Positions 11,450-21,035 of a stretch of DNA of 64,000 bases are shown here, in pieces; the stretch's first letter is position 1; every line of letters begins with the position of its first letter. This stretch comes from Nocardia ignorata NBRC 108230 (GTDB taxonomy: Bacteria > Actinomycetota > Actinomycetes > Mycobacteriales > Mycobacteriaceae): the NCBI RefSeq assembly GCF_001612905.1, contig NZ_BDBI01000026.1, positions 124,001 through 188,000 of the forward strand, written 5' to 3'. The notes under the pieces were generated by a model. That model was not told the DNA's origin, made no database searches, and saw only the letters and a program-made list of their open reading frames with translations. A program made the position numbers and the translations under genes.

Positions 11450-13057
11450 ATGCTCGGGAATGTGACGGGTGTGGCGGGTGAGCGGGTGTCGACCTGGGCT
11501 CCGCTGCGATCGCCGGTGTTCCGGGCGTTGTGGATCGCGCAGCTCGTGTCGAATCTGGGCACCTGGATGCAGACCGTCGGCGCACAGTGGATTCTCGTCG
11601 ACCAACCCAATGCCGCGGTGCTCGTGTCGTTCGTGCAGACCGCGATCACACTGCCGGTGATGTTGCTGTCCATTCCGTCCGGGGTGCTGGCCGATCTGCT
11701 CGATCGGCGCCGATTGCTGATCGGTGCGCAGGCAGGTATGGCGATGGCCTCGCTGACGCTGACGGTCTTCACCGCGACCGGTCACACCACGCCCGCGGTG
11801 CTGCTCACGCTGTTGTTCCTGCTCGGGTGCGGGCAGGCGCTCACCGCACCCGCGTGGCAGGCGATCCAGCCCGAACTCGTGCCACGCGACCAGATCACCT
11901 CGGTAGCGGCGCTGGGCAGTATGAGCGTGAACATCGGTCGCGCGGTCGGGCCCGCCGTGGCGGGCGTGCTGGTGTCGGTGGCCGGGCCGACGGTGGTGTT
12001 CGGGTTCAACACGCTCTCGTTCGTCGGCATCGTGGCGGTGTTGCTGGCGTCGAAATGGCCGGTCCGGGTTCGCTCGCTGCCGAGCGAACGCCCGCTGGCC
12101 GCGTTGCAGGCGGGCACCCGGTTCATCCGGGCCGCGCCCGCCATCCGGCGGGTGTTGTTCCGCTCCATTCTGTTCATCGCGCCCGCCAGCGCGGTGTGGT
12201 CGCTGCTTCCGGTGATCGCGCACGACCGGCTCGGGCTGGCCTCCGACGGATACGGCCTGCTGCTCGGTGCGCTCGGGCTCGGTGCGGTGTGCGGCGCGCT
12301 CGGGTTGTCGCGGTTGCGGGTGCTGTTCACGCCGACCCAGCGGTTGGCGCTGGCCGCGGTGCTGTTCGGGATCGGCGCGGTGGCGACCGCGCTGGTGCAC
12401 AGTGTCGTGCTGGTGCTCGTGCTGCTCGTCGGCGCCGGGCTGGCCTGGCTGCTCGCCATGTCGACACTGAACTCGACCATGCAGCTGCTGCTGCCCGCCT
12501 GGGTGCGGGCGCGCGGGCTGTCGGTGTACATGCTGGTGTTCATGGGCGGGCAGGCCATCGGCTCGCTGCTGTGGGGTCTGGTCGCCGGGGCCTACGGCGC
12601 CGTCACCGCGTTGCTCATCGCGGCGGTGCTGCTCGGGGCGTGCGCGGTGAGCACGGTGTGGTGGCCGATCCGGCACAACGTCGAGGAGATCGACCTCTCA
12701 CCGGCCGCGTACTGGCCCGAACCGCAGCTCGTCGTCGAGCCCGACCCGGCCGACGGGCCCGTACTCGTGCTGCGCGGTTACGACGTGCCGCCGGAGGACG
12801 TAGCGGCCTTCACCGACGCGATGGCGCTGGTCGGACGGTCGCGGCAGCGCACGGGGGCGATGGAGTGGCGGCTGTATCGCGATGTCGGGACCGTCGACCG
12901 GTTCGTCGAGGCGTTCGTCGTGCGCTCGTGGGCCGAGCACATGCATCAGCATCAGGTGCGGCTCACCGCGCGTGATCGGGAGATCGAACAAGCCGTGGCG
13001 CACTACGCGGCGGGGCCCGAGACCGTGTCGCATCTGGTCGCGGTCGAGCCTGGTTAG
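11450..13057 (+). CDS. MFS exporter (EntS/MFS_3 type) with C-terminal monooxygenase-like domain
   Basis: A 535-residue major facilitator of the enterobactin-exporter-like group. TM1 starts at VFRALWIAQLVSNLGTWMQTV, and the loop motif GVLADLLDRRRLL is typical of MFS. After about residue 420 a soluble segment (VLRGYDVPPEDVAAFTDAM to VRSWAEHMHQHQVRLT) looks like an antibiotic-biosynthesis-monooxygenase or dimeric alpha-beta-barrel domain, an arrangement known in this family. The ATG at 11450 is preferred; a GTG at 11462 is an alternative, and the frame further upstream overlaps the divergent lipoprotein gene. Substrate is unknown; siderophore or drug export is possible. Confidence 0.8.
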   Translation: MLGNVTGVAGERVSTWAPLRSPVFRALWIAQLVSNLGTWMQTVGAQWILVDQPNAAVLVSFVQTAITLPVMLLSIPSGVLADLLDRRRLLIGAQAGMAMASLTLTVFTATGHTTPAVLLTLLFLLGCGQALTAPAWQAIQPELVPRDQITSVAALGSMSVNIGRAVGPAVAGVLVSVAGPTVVFGFNTLSFVGIVAVLLASKWPVRVRSLPSERPLAALQAGTRFIRAAPAIRRVLFRSILFIAPASAVWSLLPVIAHDRLGLASDGYGLLLGALGLGAVCGALGLSRLRVLFTPTQRLALAAVLFGIGAVATALVHSVVLVLVLLVGAGLAWLLAMSTLNSTMQLLLPAWVRARGLSVYMLVFMGGQAIGSLLWGLVAGAYGAVTALLIAAVLLGACAVSTVWWPIRHNVEEIDLSPAAYWPEPQLVVEPDPADGPVLVLRGYDVPPEDVAAFTDAMALVGRSRQRTGAMEWRLYRDVGTVDRFVEAFVVRSWAEHMHQHQVRLTARDREIEQAVAHYAAGPETVSHLVAVEPG

Positions 13058-13091
13058 ACCGGGCGCCCGCCCAGCACCTAGGATGGTCGCC

Positions 13092-13325
13092 ATGTCGCTG
13101 TTCCTCGATATCCTCCTTGTGATCACCAGCGTGCTGTTGGTGCTGCTGGTGCTGCTGCACCGCGCCAAGGGCGGCGGCCTGTCCAGCCTCTTCGGTGGCG
13201 GCGTGCAGTCGAGCCTGTCGGGTTCCACTGTCGTCGAGAAGAACCTCGACCGTGTCACCATCTTCGTGGGCATCGTCTGGCTGATCGCCATTCTCGGTAT
13301 CGGTCTGGAGATCAAGTTCTCCTGA
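13092..13325 (+). CDS. secG: Preprotein translocase subunit SecG
   Basis: SecG, 77 residues, is a small partner of SecYE in the Sec translocon. It has two membrane helices (LDILLVITSVLLVLLVLL and VTIFVGIVWLIAILGIGL) linked by the conserved cytoplasmic loop RAKGGGLSSLFGGGVQSS. The ATG at 13092 gives the standard N-terminus; an in-frame ATG at 13083 would add three residues. The gene follows the glycolytic genes as in M. tuberculosis (Rv1440), with the MFS and lipoprotein genes inserted between. Confidence 0.93.
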   Translation: MSLFLDILLVITSVLLVLLVLLHRAKGGGLSSLFGGGVQSSLSGSTVVEKNLDRVTIFVGIVWLIAILGIGLEIKFS

Positions 13326-13361
13326 TTCCGCCGGGGTGATCCGTCACGTACGGTGACGGAC

Positions 13362-13922
13362 ATGAACTCTGGGGGAGTCGTGCGGTCACGTCGGTCGGTG
13401 CCGACCTGGTGGACCGTTGTCATGTGCTGCATCGCGGTCGCGACCGCACTGAGCTGTGGTGCCCTGCTCTGGCAGAACACGGTCGATGGGCCGATCGAAC
13501 GCCTGCTGGTCGCCTTCGTGGTACTCGGTGCGGTCGGTGTGCTGTGGTTCGCCTTCGGGATCGTCGGGCTGGTGGTGTTCCGTGGAACCTGGCTCACCGT
13601 GGTCGCACCGTTGATCGTGGTGCTCACCGCGGTGCTGGGCGGGACAGGCGCCGCGCAGCGATTCGGTTGGTCGCTGTCCAAACCCGACTTCGAACGAGCC
13701 GCGCAGACATGTGAGCCGTCCACCGCCGACCAGCGCATCGGATTGTTCACCGTCACCGAGGTTCACCAGGAAGACGGCGGATGCCTCTTCCGAACTCCCG
13801 GCGGCTTCATCGGCAGTGTCGGCTACGCCTACCTGCCCGGCGGCGCACCCGAGCCGACGGGGGAGTACGACGAGACCTACCGGCCGTATGACGGTGTGTG
13901 GTACCGGTTTTCGGGGTGGTGA
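13362..13922 (+). CDS. Membrane protein of unknown function
   Basis: About 186 residues with three predicted membrane helices in the first half (WWTVVMCCIAVATALSCGAL, then roughly residues 45-68 and 74-96), followed by a hydrophilic domain of about 90 residues with Cys in QTCEPSTADQR and GGCLFRTPGG that may be extracytoplasmic. Start choice is open: ATG 13362 is used, but GTG 13380 has a better GGGGGAG site 5 bp upstream, and GTG 13353 is also in frame. The stop abuts the convergent NRPS stop inside the palindrome GTGGTGATCACCAC (13916-13929). Confidence 0.65.
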   Translation: MNSGGVVRSRRSVPTWWTVVMCCIAVATALSCGALLWQNTVDGPIERLLVAFVVLGAVGVLWFAFGIVGLVVFRGTWLTVVAPLIVVLTAVLGGTGAAQRFGWSLSKPDFERAAQTCEPSTADQRIGLFTVTEVHQEDGGCLFRTPGGFIGSVGYAYLPGGAPEPTGEYDETYRPYDGVWYRFSGW

Positions 13923-16900
13923 TCACCACGGTTCCTCGGCTGCGGTAGTCGCGAGCGCCGGTTCGGAAGGTTTTTCCACCCGGTCGAGGTGACGAGCGAG
14001 CAATGGACCGATGTGGGCGAAGACCGAGGTGTTGGTGAGCTGGGCGTGGGTGGCCTCGACCGGATGCTCGATCACCTCGCCGGTGACGAATGGTTGCCAC
14101 ATGTCGCCGTCGAACATCGCCGTGATGCCGCGCGTCGCCGAGAAATACAGCAGATCACCGTCGAAGCGGGCGGGGCGGTAGGTGTGCGACAACCGCACGC
14201 CCGCGATGTAGCCCCGGTGCAGGCGTTCGAGCTGGCTGGCCGAAAGTCCGGTGCCGAACGAGGTTTTCGTGCTCGCCAGGGTCGCGGCCGCCTCGGCGGC
14301 GGTGACATCCGGGGCGGCGTCGGCGTCTTCGGGTTCGTCACCGAGCAGGTGGGTCAGCAGGTCGCGCATGCGCGGCGTCGGTGGTTCCTCCGGGGTGAAG
14401 ACGACGCTGTCGAGCATGGTCAGCACACCGACCCGGGCGCCGGTGTCGCGCAGGCGGACGGCGAGGGCGTGGGCGATCTGGCCGCCGAGCGACCAGCCGA
14501 GCAGGTGATACGGGCCACGGGGTTGTAGTTCGAGGACGGCCGCGAGGTAGTGCTCGACCAGGTCGTCGATTGTCGGGGTGCCCGTGAGTTCGGTGGCTTG
14601 CAGGCCGTAGACGGGGCGGTCGGGGAGGTAACCGGTCAGGCCCGCATAACACCAGGCCAGCGGAACCGCCGAGTGCACGCAGAACAGGGGCGGGCGAGAA
14701 CCCTTGCGGCGCAGGACGAGAACTGTGCCGAGTGCGTCGTCGTCGCCGCTGTGGCCGTCGAAGCCGGCGATGCGTTCGGCCAGCGCCGCCACCGTCGGTG
14801 TGGTGTAGAGCCAGCGCACGGTGACGGGGACGCCGGTCGCGGCGGCGATGTCGGACGAAACCAGCACGCCGAGAAGGGAATTGCCGCCGAGTTCGAAGAA
14901 GTCGTCGTCGAGGCCGACGGGGCTGCCGAGCGTTGCGGCGATGCGGTCGGCGATCAGGCGTTGGAGCTCGGTGGCCGGTGGGCGGGTGGGGTTCGCGGTG
15001 ATCGTCGGTGCGGGGAGGGCGGAGCGGACGACTTTCCCGTTGCCGCCCAAAGGCAGTCGGTCGAGTTCGATCAGGGTGGCCGGGACGAGGGCTTGTGGCA
15101 GCGCGGCACGCAACCGGGCCAGGACGGCAGCGGTGTCGACGTGCCTTCCCGGTACGGGAACCACGTAGCCGATCAGACGCGCGCCCGGTGTGCTCGCATC
15201 GGCGGCGGTGACCACGGCGTAGGCGATCTCTGGTTCGGTGAGCAGCGCCGCCTCGATCTCCGCGGGTTCGATACGCCTGCCGTGGATCTCGAGCTGGGCG
15301 TCGAGCCTGCCGAAGAATTCGAACTTCCCGTCGGGGCGGGCGCCGACCAGATCGCCGGTGCGGTACAGGCGGGAGCCGTCACCGAACGGGTCGGCGACGA
15401 AACGTGAGGCGGTGGCGGCCGGGTCGTTCAGATACCCGTCGGCGACGCATGCGCCGCCCACGTAGAGCTCACCCCGCGCGGTGACCGGGGCCTGACGCAG
15501 GCGGGTATCGAGGACCCACGCGGACACGCCCGGCAGAGGATGGCCGACCGTCACCGCGTCGTCGGGGCGCATGGCATCCGTCTCGGTCACCATGATGGTG
15601 GTCTCGGTCGGCCCGTACCCGTTGAACAACCGCACCCGCGTTGCCCACTCGACCATCAGCGCCGCCGGGCACGCTTCGCCGCCGATCGCGACGACCTCGA
15701 CGGTCGGGAGTTGCTCGGGTGACAGCGTGGCGAGCACGGCAGGCGCGGTCTGGAAAACGGTGCAGCCGGTAGCGCGGATCAGCTCGGCCATTTCCTGACC
15801 GGCCACGACCGTCGGCGGGGCGACAACCACCCGGGCACCTGCCGCGAAACCGGCGAGCAGCTCGAGCAGGTGCGCGTCGTAGGTGGCGCTGTGGGAGTGT
15901 AGAAGAACCGAATCACGTTTCAGCGCATACCGTTTCAGCAGGTAGTCGGTGAGATCACCCAACGCGTGGTGGGCGACGACGACACCTTTGGGCGTGCCGG
16001 TGGTGCCCGAGGTGTGGATCACGTACGCCGGATCGCCCGGCAGCAGCGGGCGAGGGCGATCGTGGTCATCGACCGGGGTACCCGGATAGCGGTTCGCCTC
16101 GGCCGGATCGTCGATGGCGAGCCAGGTGATCGCATCGCATCCGACGCTCACCCACGAAACCGTCACCCCGAGCGGCGCCCCACAGCGCGCGATGATGGTG
16201 GACAACCGGTTCGCGGGTTCGTCCGGATCGATGGGGACGAAGCAGGCCCCCGTCTTCGCCACCGTCCACAACGCCACCACCGACTCCAGCGAACGTGGAA
16301 TCGCGACGACGACGAATGTCCCGGGCCCGGCGCCGCGCGCGAGGAGTGCCCGAGCCCACCGCGACGAGATCTCGTCCAGCTCCGAGTAGGTGAGCGTACG
16401 GTCCCGGTCTTGCAGCGCCACTGAGGAATACGTCGCCTCGCAGGCTGCGTTGTCGCCCGCCGTGTCCTGCCGGGTCGGCTGGGTTGGTGGCGAAGCGACG
16501 GCCTGCGGTGGCGGTGTGACCTGTGGTGGCAGGCAGTCGGGTGTCGAGAGGGCTGAGCACAGGAGCTCGGACAGAGTTCGCGTAGGCGCGTTCGGGCGTA
16601 TTGAGCTGGGGGACAACTGGTTCGGTGACCGCCTGGAATCGGCGGTCGGGGCGTGCATGGTGATGGGGTCGTGGGGGTGGGCGGTGAGGAAGTGGGTGAA
16701 GTAGGTGAGGAACGTGCGGTGGTGGGTGAGGACGGCGTCGTGGGAGTAGCGGGCGGGGTTGGCCTGGAAGTCGATGGAGACCTCGTCCGGGCCGATCTGG
16801 TAACCGTTGACATGCAGATCCGTGACCGGACCCAGGGCGAGCAAACGCACCTGACCCGACAGTGGGCCCAGGTGTAAGGGCTCGGTGAAGGCGAGAGTGT

Positions 16901-17996
16901 TGACCACCGGACCGAATCCCTCCCGCAGGGTGGGGTGGTCGCCGCGGATGTCCTCGTGCCGGTGCCGTTGATGACGCAACGCACCGATCACCGCCGCCCG
17001 CACCTGTGCGATCACAGCGCCGACGGTGATGTCGTCCAATCCGGACAGCCGAAGCGGAACCACATTCGACATCGAACCCGCCGAACGACGCAGCGCGGCG
17101 GTCGGTCGCGCGGTGACCGGAATGGTCAGGGTCACCTCCGCGCCCCCCGTCATACGCGCCAGATAACACCCGAAAGCGGCGATGACCAGTTCCGGAAAGG
17201 TCGCGCCGTGCCGGGCCTTGGCGTTCACGAGCTGCCGCACGGTTCCGGCATCGAGGGTGGTGCTCACCTGATGCGGGCGGGGCGCGGGGGCCGCCGCCCG
17301 TCGGGCCAAGCTCACCGGCTCACCGACCCGCGCCAACTGCTGCCGCCAGTAGGCGCGGTCTGCTTCGGCGCGGGCGGATGCCCGGTAGGCGCGGTCGTCG
17401 TCCAGCAGTTGCGAGACTGACAACGGTCGCCGGTCGGACCTGGCCGCTCTGCTCGGCGATTCGACGACCGCGCTCGTCTCGCGGAGAGCGGTGCGGTAGA
17501 GGTCGCCTGTTCGGGTGAGGAGGGCGGCGGCGCCCATACCGTCGAGGACGATGTGGTGGCTGCGCAGGTACAGCAGGTGGCGGGTGGGGGTGATGGTGAA
17601 GATCGAGGCGACGGTCAGATCGGGGGCGAGCGGGTCGAGCGGGGTGCTGTGGTCGCGTTCCATGTGGTCGAGGGCCACCGCGACGGCGTCGGGGGCGGTG
17701 CTCAGATCGACGATGTCGAAGGCCAGTGGGGTCGCGGAGTCGACGAATTGGTGCGGGATGCCGCCCACGAGAGTGAGCCGCACCTGGGGGGATTCGAACT
17801 CGGCGGCGGCCTGCCGGGTGCAGCGGGCGAGCAGATCGAGGTCGGCCTCGCCCGCCAGATCCAGGTACATCGCCACGGTGGCGGGGACGTCGGGGTGCAA
17901 TTGCTGGGCGAGCCACCAGCTCCATTGCGCTTGGGACAGTGGGCAGGTGACCCCGACATCCGACCGCACCGTGAACACGCCTCCATGGGTTGACAC
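13923..17996 (-). CDS. Single-module non-ribosomal peptide synthetase (C-A-T-TE)
   Basis: A 1357-residue NRPS. The condensation domain (about 15-430) has the catalytic HHIVLDG at 147-153. A Pro/Thr-rich linker follows. The adenylation domain (about 475-965) has VIHTSGTTGTPKGVV, NGYGPTETT, GELYVGG, YRTGDL and GNGKV. The carrier protein has its phosphopantetheine Ser at 1040 in GGNSLLG. The C-terminal thioesterase has GWSLGG (Ser 1169), an Asp in TMLDSVV and a His near 1317. Reading the pocket against GrsA by eye gives D-A-L-Q-A-G-G-I-M-K; Asp at the first position indicates an alpha-amino acid, but I cannot name it. No other NRPS or MbtH gene is nearby. A module that both condenses and releases implies an acyl or peptidyl donor supplied in trans. 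GTG start. Confidence 0.92.
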   Translation of the reverse strand: MSTHGGVFTVRSDVGVTCPLSQAQWSWWLAQQLHPDVPATVAMYLDLAGEADLDLLARCTRQAAAEFESPQVRLTLVGGIPHQFVDSATPLAFDIVDLSTAPDAVAVALDHMERDHSTPLDPLAPDLTVASIFTITPTRHLLYLRSHHIVLDGMGAAALLTRTGDLYRTALRETSAVVESPSRAARSDRRPLSVSQLLDDDRAYRASARAEADRAYWRQQLARVGEPVSLARRAAAPAPRPHQVSTTLDAGTVRQLVNAKARHGATFPELVIAAFGCYLARMTGGAEVTLTIPVTARPTAALRRSAGSMSNVVPLRLSGLDDITVGAVIAQVRAAVIGALRHQRHRHEDIRGDHPTLREGFGPVVNTLAFTEPLHLGPLSGQVRLLALGPVTDLHVNGYQIGPDEVSIDFQANPARYSHDAVLTHHRTFLTYFTHFLTAHPHDPITMHAPTADSRRSPNQLSPSSIRPNAPTRTLSELLCSALSTPDCLPPQVTPPPQAVASPPTQPTRQDTAGDNAACEATYSSVALQDRDRTLTYSELDEISSRWARALLARGAGPGTFVVVAIPRSLESVVALWTVAKTGACFVPIDPDEPANRLSTIIARCGAPLGVTVSWVSVGCDAITWLAIDDPAEANRYPGTPVDDHDRPRPLLPGDPAYVIHTSGTTGTPKGVVVAHHALGDLTDYLLKRYALKRDSVLLHSHSATYDAHLLELLAGFAAGARVVVAPPTVVAGQEMAELIRATGCTVFQTAPAVLATLSPEQLPTVEVVAIGGEACPAALMVEWATRVRLFNGYGPTETTIMVTETDAMRPDDAVTVGHPLPGVSAWVLDTRLRQAPVTARGELYVGGACVADGYLNDPAATASRFVADPFGDGSRLYRTGDLVGARPDGKFEFFGRLDAQLEIHGRRIEPAEIEAALLTEPEIAYAVVTAADASTPGARLIGYVVPVPGRHVDTAAVLARLRAALPQALVPATLIELDRLPLGGNGKVVRSALPAPTITANPTRPPATELQRLIADRIAATLGSPVGLDDDFFELGGNSLLGVLVSSDIAAATGVPVTVRWLYTTPTVAALAERIAGFDGHSGDDDALGTVLVLRRKGSRPPLFCVHSAVPLAWCYAGLTGYLPDRPVYGLQATELTGTPTIDDLVEHYLAAVLELQPRGPYHLLGWSLGGQIAHALAVRLRDTGARVGVLTMLDSVVFTPEEPPTPRMRDLLTHLLGDEPEDADAAPDVTAAEAAATLASTKTSFGTGLSASQLERLHRGYIAGVRLSHTYRPARFDGDLLYFSATRGITAMFDGDMWQPFVTGEVIEHPVEATHAQLTNTSVFAHIGPLLARHLDRVEKPSEPALATTAAEEPW

Positions 17997-18090
17997 CGCA
18001 CCGCTGAAATGTTCCCGGCAAACCTACGGCACATCGCGTGCCCGCGGCCCGTTTTCGGCGGCGGGTGTGTCCCCGGCGAGAGGGATCGGG

Positions 18091-18567
18091 TCAGCTGATG
18101 TCGATCGTTCCGTTGAACATCAGCGGCGTCGGGCCGGGCAGACAGTCGGTGAACGAGCTGGTCGGCATCGGCACCCCGTAACCGATCATGTTGGACGCAC
18201 CGTTCTCGCCCTTGGCCACCGTGATCTGGATGGCCATCGAATCCGGGGCGAACACCATCACCGGTTCGGCGGTGGTGATCGGATACACCAGCGACACCTT
18301 GTTGCCCTGAACCCGCAGGCAGGTGACCGGCCCGGTGACCTTCACCGGCAACGGCATGTTCCCGAACTGCCCGGTGGCGACGTAGGTACCCGTGGCGGGA
18401 CCGTCACCCTGCCCCTGCGCGTCGACGTGCAGGATGTTCAACCCGAGTACCTGCATACTGCCGTCGATCGACACCGTCGCCGGTGCCGCCGCTGCCTGCC
18501 CCGCACCCGCGGCGACCGCCGCTGCCGCCACCGTCGCGATGCCGAAACGTGTAAGCCCTGTCCTCAT
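18091..18567 (-). CDS. Secreted protein of unknown function
   Basis: A 158-residue protein with a clear Sec signal peptide (MRTGLTRFGIATVAAAAVAAG, cleavage after an AAAA-P stretch near residue 29). The mature part is neutral, Gly/Thr/Val rich and probably beta-structured, with one Cys pair (TCLRV and TDCLPGP). GGAGG at 18573-18577 sits just before the ATG. I recognise no family. It lies between the NRPS and the fused E1 gene on the same strand. Confidence 0.7.
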   Translation of the reverse strand: MRTGLTRFGIATVAAAAVAAGAGQAAAAPATVSIDGSMQVLGLNILHVDAQGQGDGPATGTYVATGQFGNMPLPVKVTGPVTCLRVQGNKVSLVYPITTAEPVMVFAPDSMAIQITVAKGENGASNMIGYGVPMPTSSFTDCLPGPTPLMFNGTIDIS

Positions 18568-18686
18568 GACGAAATCCTCCGAGTAGACGAGTGTGTGCGG
18601 CGTGTACCCGGCGCACGGTCACCAAACCGCGCCGATCGCGTACTTCTCGACAGGATTCGGCGAATTCCTCGCAAAGCGGACCGAAT

Positions 18687-20864
18687 TCAGGGCAGGAGGG
18701 CCAGTGCCGCCTTCTCGATGTCCGTTTCGCTCAGCAGCACGGTGTCCGCGGCGGGGCCGAGCGGCACGAAACTGTCGATGCTGGTGACGCGGGCGAGGGC
18801 GCCACGATATCCGGCGTCGAGGAGCGCGGCGAAGACCGATTCGGACACACCGCCGCTGTGGCGGGTCTCGTCGGCCACCAGCACCCGGCCGGTCGCGACG
18901 GCCTGCTCGAGCAGGTCCGCGATCGGCAAAGGGTTCAGCCACCGTAGATCGAGGACGCGGGCACGCACGCCTCTGTCCGCGAGGCGATCGGCGACGCGCA
19001 GACTCATCGGAACACCGTTGCCGAACGTGACGATGGTGAGATCGGTGCCGTCGCCGTAGACGCGGGCGCTGCCGATCGGGACGTGTTCGGTGGTGGGCGA
19101 CGCGAGCCATCCGTCGTCGCCGGGATGCAGGTCGCGAGTGTGATACAGGGCGATCGGTTCGACGAACACGCAGACCCGGCCGTCCACCCGTGCCGCCGAA
19201 ACACACGTGCGCAACAGGGCGGCGGCATCGTCGGCGCGGGCCGGGACGGCCACCACCACGCCGGGGATGTCGCGTAGTGCCGCAAGGGAATTGTCGTTGT
19301 GGAAGTGCCCGCCGAAACCCTTCTGGTAGGCCAGGCCCGCGATGCGGACCACCATCGGGTTGCGGTAGTGCCCGGCGGAGAAGAACTGCAGCGTCGCCGC
19401 TTCGCCCCGGATCTGGTCGGCGGCATTGTGCACGTACGCCAGGTACTGGATCTCCGGAATCGGCACGAATCCGGCCAATGCGGTGCCGAGCGCGGTGCCG
19501 AGCACGGCCTGCTCGTCGAGCAAGGTGTCGAACACCCGCCGCGCCCCGAATCGCTTCCGCAGACCCTTCGTCACCCCGTACACCCCGCCCTTGCGGCCCA
19601 CGTCCTCACCGAAGACCAGCACGTCGGGGTCGCGGGCGAGGAGTTCGCCGAGGGTGTGGTTGATCGCCTGGGCGAGGGTCGTCCTGGGGCTGACAGACAG
19701 GTCCTCGCTCGGGGAGTCGGTGGTGGTCGCGGAGCGGAGAACGTCTGCGCGGACGGCCGACGGGTGGGAGGGGGCGAGGGGAGCGATGACGGCCGACGCG
19801 GAATCCAGCCTCGCCTCGCGCACCACCTCGTCGCTGACCTCGCGCACCCGGTCGGCGATGCGGTCGTAGCGGGCGAGCAGGTCGGATGTATCGGTGACGC
19901 CGGTGGCGAGCAGGTGGCGGGCGGTGCCGAGGAGGGGGTCGCGGGCCAGGTCGGCGGCGATATCGGCCGGGCCACGGTAGCCCGATTCCACATCCGAACC
20001 CGCGTGGCCGCCGAGGCGGACCGTGCGCATGTGCAGGAAGACCGGGACCCGCCAGGTGCGGGCCAGATACACCGCGTCCTCGGCGGCACCTAGTACGTCG
20101 GGCAGGTCGCATCCGTCGGCGGCGAGATAGGTCAGGCCGGGGCGTGGACCGTAGGCGCGCTCGATCCAGTCGGCCGGTGTCGGCACGCTGATTCCGATCC
20201 CGTTGTCCTCGCAGACGAACACGATGGGCATCGGCACGCCCTGGTGGGAGGCGTGCACGGCGGCATTGATCGCACCGGTGGCGGTGGAGTGGTTGGCCGA
20301 GGCGTCACCGAAACTGCACACCACCACGGAATCTCGGGGCCACGGGCACGGGATGCCTTGGCGGCCAGCCCTTTCGATCGCGAACGCGAGACCGACGGCG
20401 CGGGGTAGATGCGAGGCGATGGTCGAGGTCTGGGGAATGATCGACGCGGCGGCGCTACCGAACACCTTGTGCCGTCCACCGGAGATCGGATCGCTCGCCG
20501 CCGCGACCACCCCGAGCAGCACATCCCGGATCGGATCCAGGCCGGGCACCCGCTTGCACCGCTGTACGAAGAACGCCCCGGACCGATAGTGCAGCAGGGC
20601 CGGATCATCCACCCGTAGGGCCGCGGCCACCGCCGCATTCCCCTCGTGCCCCGACGATCCGATGCTGTAGAACCCCTGCCGTGCGGCCCCCAGCCGCCGG
20701 GCCGCCAGGTCGAGATGCCTACTCGCCATTTGCGATTCGAACAACTCCAACCCGAACGCCGCATCGATCCCCGCCCTGCTATCGATCGACCCCGCCTCGA
20801 GACCCACCACAGCAGCCCGGAACGCCGCATCCAGATCCACCGACCCTCTGCCCACCTCGCCCAT
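18687..20864 (-). CDS. Thiamine-diphosphate-dependent 2-oxoacid dehydrogenase E1, alpha and beta fused
   Basis: About 725 residues. The first half is an E1-alpha domain (GSSGHEGNAAVAAAL, RSGAFFVQR, the ThDP segment SFGDASANHSTATGAIN and CEDNGIGISVPTP). The second half, from LAQAINHTLGELLARD, is an E1-beta domain (VFGEDVGRKGGVYGVTKGL, DEQAVLGTALGTALAG, PIPEIQYLAY). The fused enzyme would decarboxylate a branched-chain or related 2-oxoacid and pass the acyl group to a lipoyl E2, but no E2 or E3 gene is in the window. The start at 20864 is chosen because GGAG lies 6 bp upstream; an ATG at 20906 would add 14 residues. The coding strand is opposite to the small MarR operon. Confidence 0.82.
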   Translation of the reverse strand: MGEVGRGSVDLDAAFRAAVVGLEAGSIDSRAGIDAAFGLELFESQMASRHLDLAARRLGAARQGFYSIGSSGHEGNAAVAAALRVDDPALLHYRSGAFFVQRCKRVPGLDPIRDVLLGVVAAASDPISGGRHKVFGSAAASIIPQTSTIASHLPRAVGLAFAIERAGRQGIPCPWPRDSVVVCSFGDASANHSTATGAINAAVHASHQGVPMPIVFVCEDNGIGISVPTPADWIERAYGPRPGLTYLAADGCDLPDVLGAAEDAVYLARTWRVPVFLHMRTVRLGGHAGSDVESGYRGPADIAADLARDPLLGTARHLLATGVTDTSDLLARYDRIADRVREVSDEVVREARLDSASAVIAPLAPSHPSAVRADVLRSATTTDSPSEDLSVSPRTTLAQAINHTLGELLARDPDVLVFGEDVGRKGGVYGVTKGLRKRFGARRVFDTLLDEQAVLGTALGTALAGFVPIPEIQYLAYVHNAADQIRGEAATLQFFSAGHYRNPMVVRIAGLAYQKGFGGHFHNDNSLAALRDIPGVVVAVPARADDAAALLRTCVSAARVDGRVCVFVEPIALYHTRDLHPGDDGWLASPTTEHVPIGSARVYGDGTDLTIVTFGNGVPMSLRVADRLADRGVRARVLDLRWLNPLPIADLLEQAVATGRVLVADETRHSGGVSESVFAALLDAGYRGALARVTSIDSFVPLGPAADTVLLSETDIEKAALALLP

Positions 20865-21009
20865 TGCCCACTCCTCGCCCGCAGCCGAGCCGACGCCGAT
20901 CGCCATGCCGAGAGCCCCGATGCTAACGCCGCGACCACCGGTCCACGGCCGACTCGGCTACCGCTGCATCGCGACCGGGCCGAATGTAGTGCCTACGAGA
21001 GCGCGAATG

Positions 21010-21028
21010 TATGCGATTCGCATATAGT
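21010..21028 (+). promoter_or_regulatory. Palindromic operator overlapping -10 box of a leaderless promoter
   Basis: TATGCGATTCGCATA (21010-21024) is a perfect 7-1-7 inverted repeat. It overlaps TATAGT (21023-21028), a good actinobacterial -10 box whose expected start point is at or next to the ATG at 21036, so the mRNA would be leaderless. A MarR-type regulator is encoded as the second gene of the same operon and is the obvious ligand. This is an inference from position and symmetry. Confidence 0.65.
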
Positions 21029-21035
21029 TCTGGAT

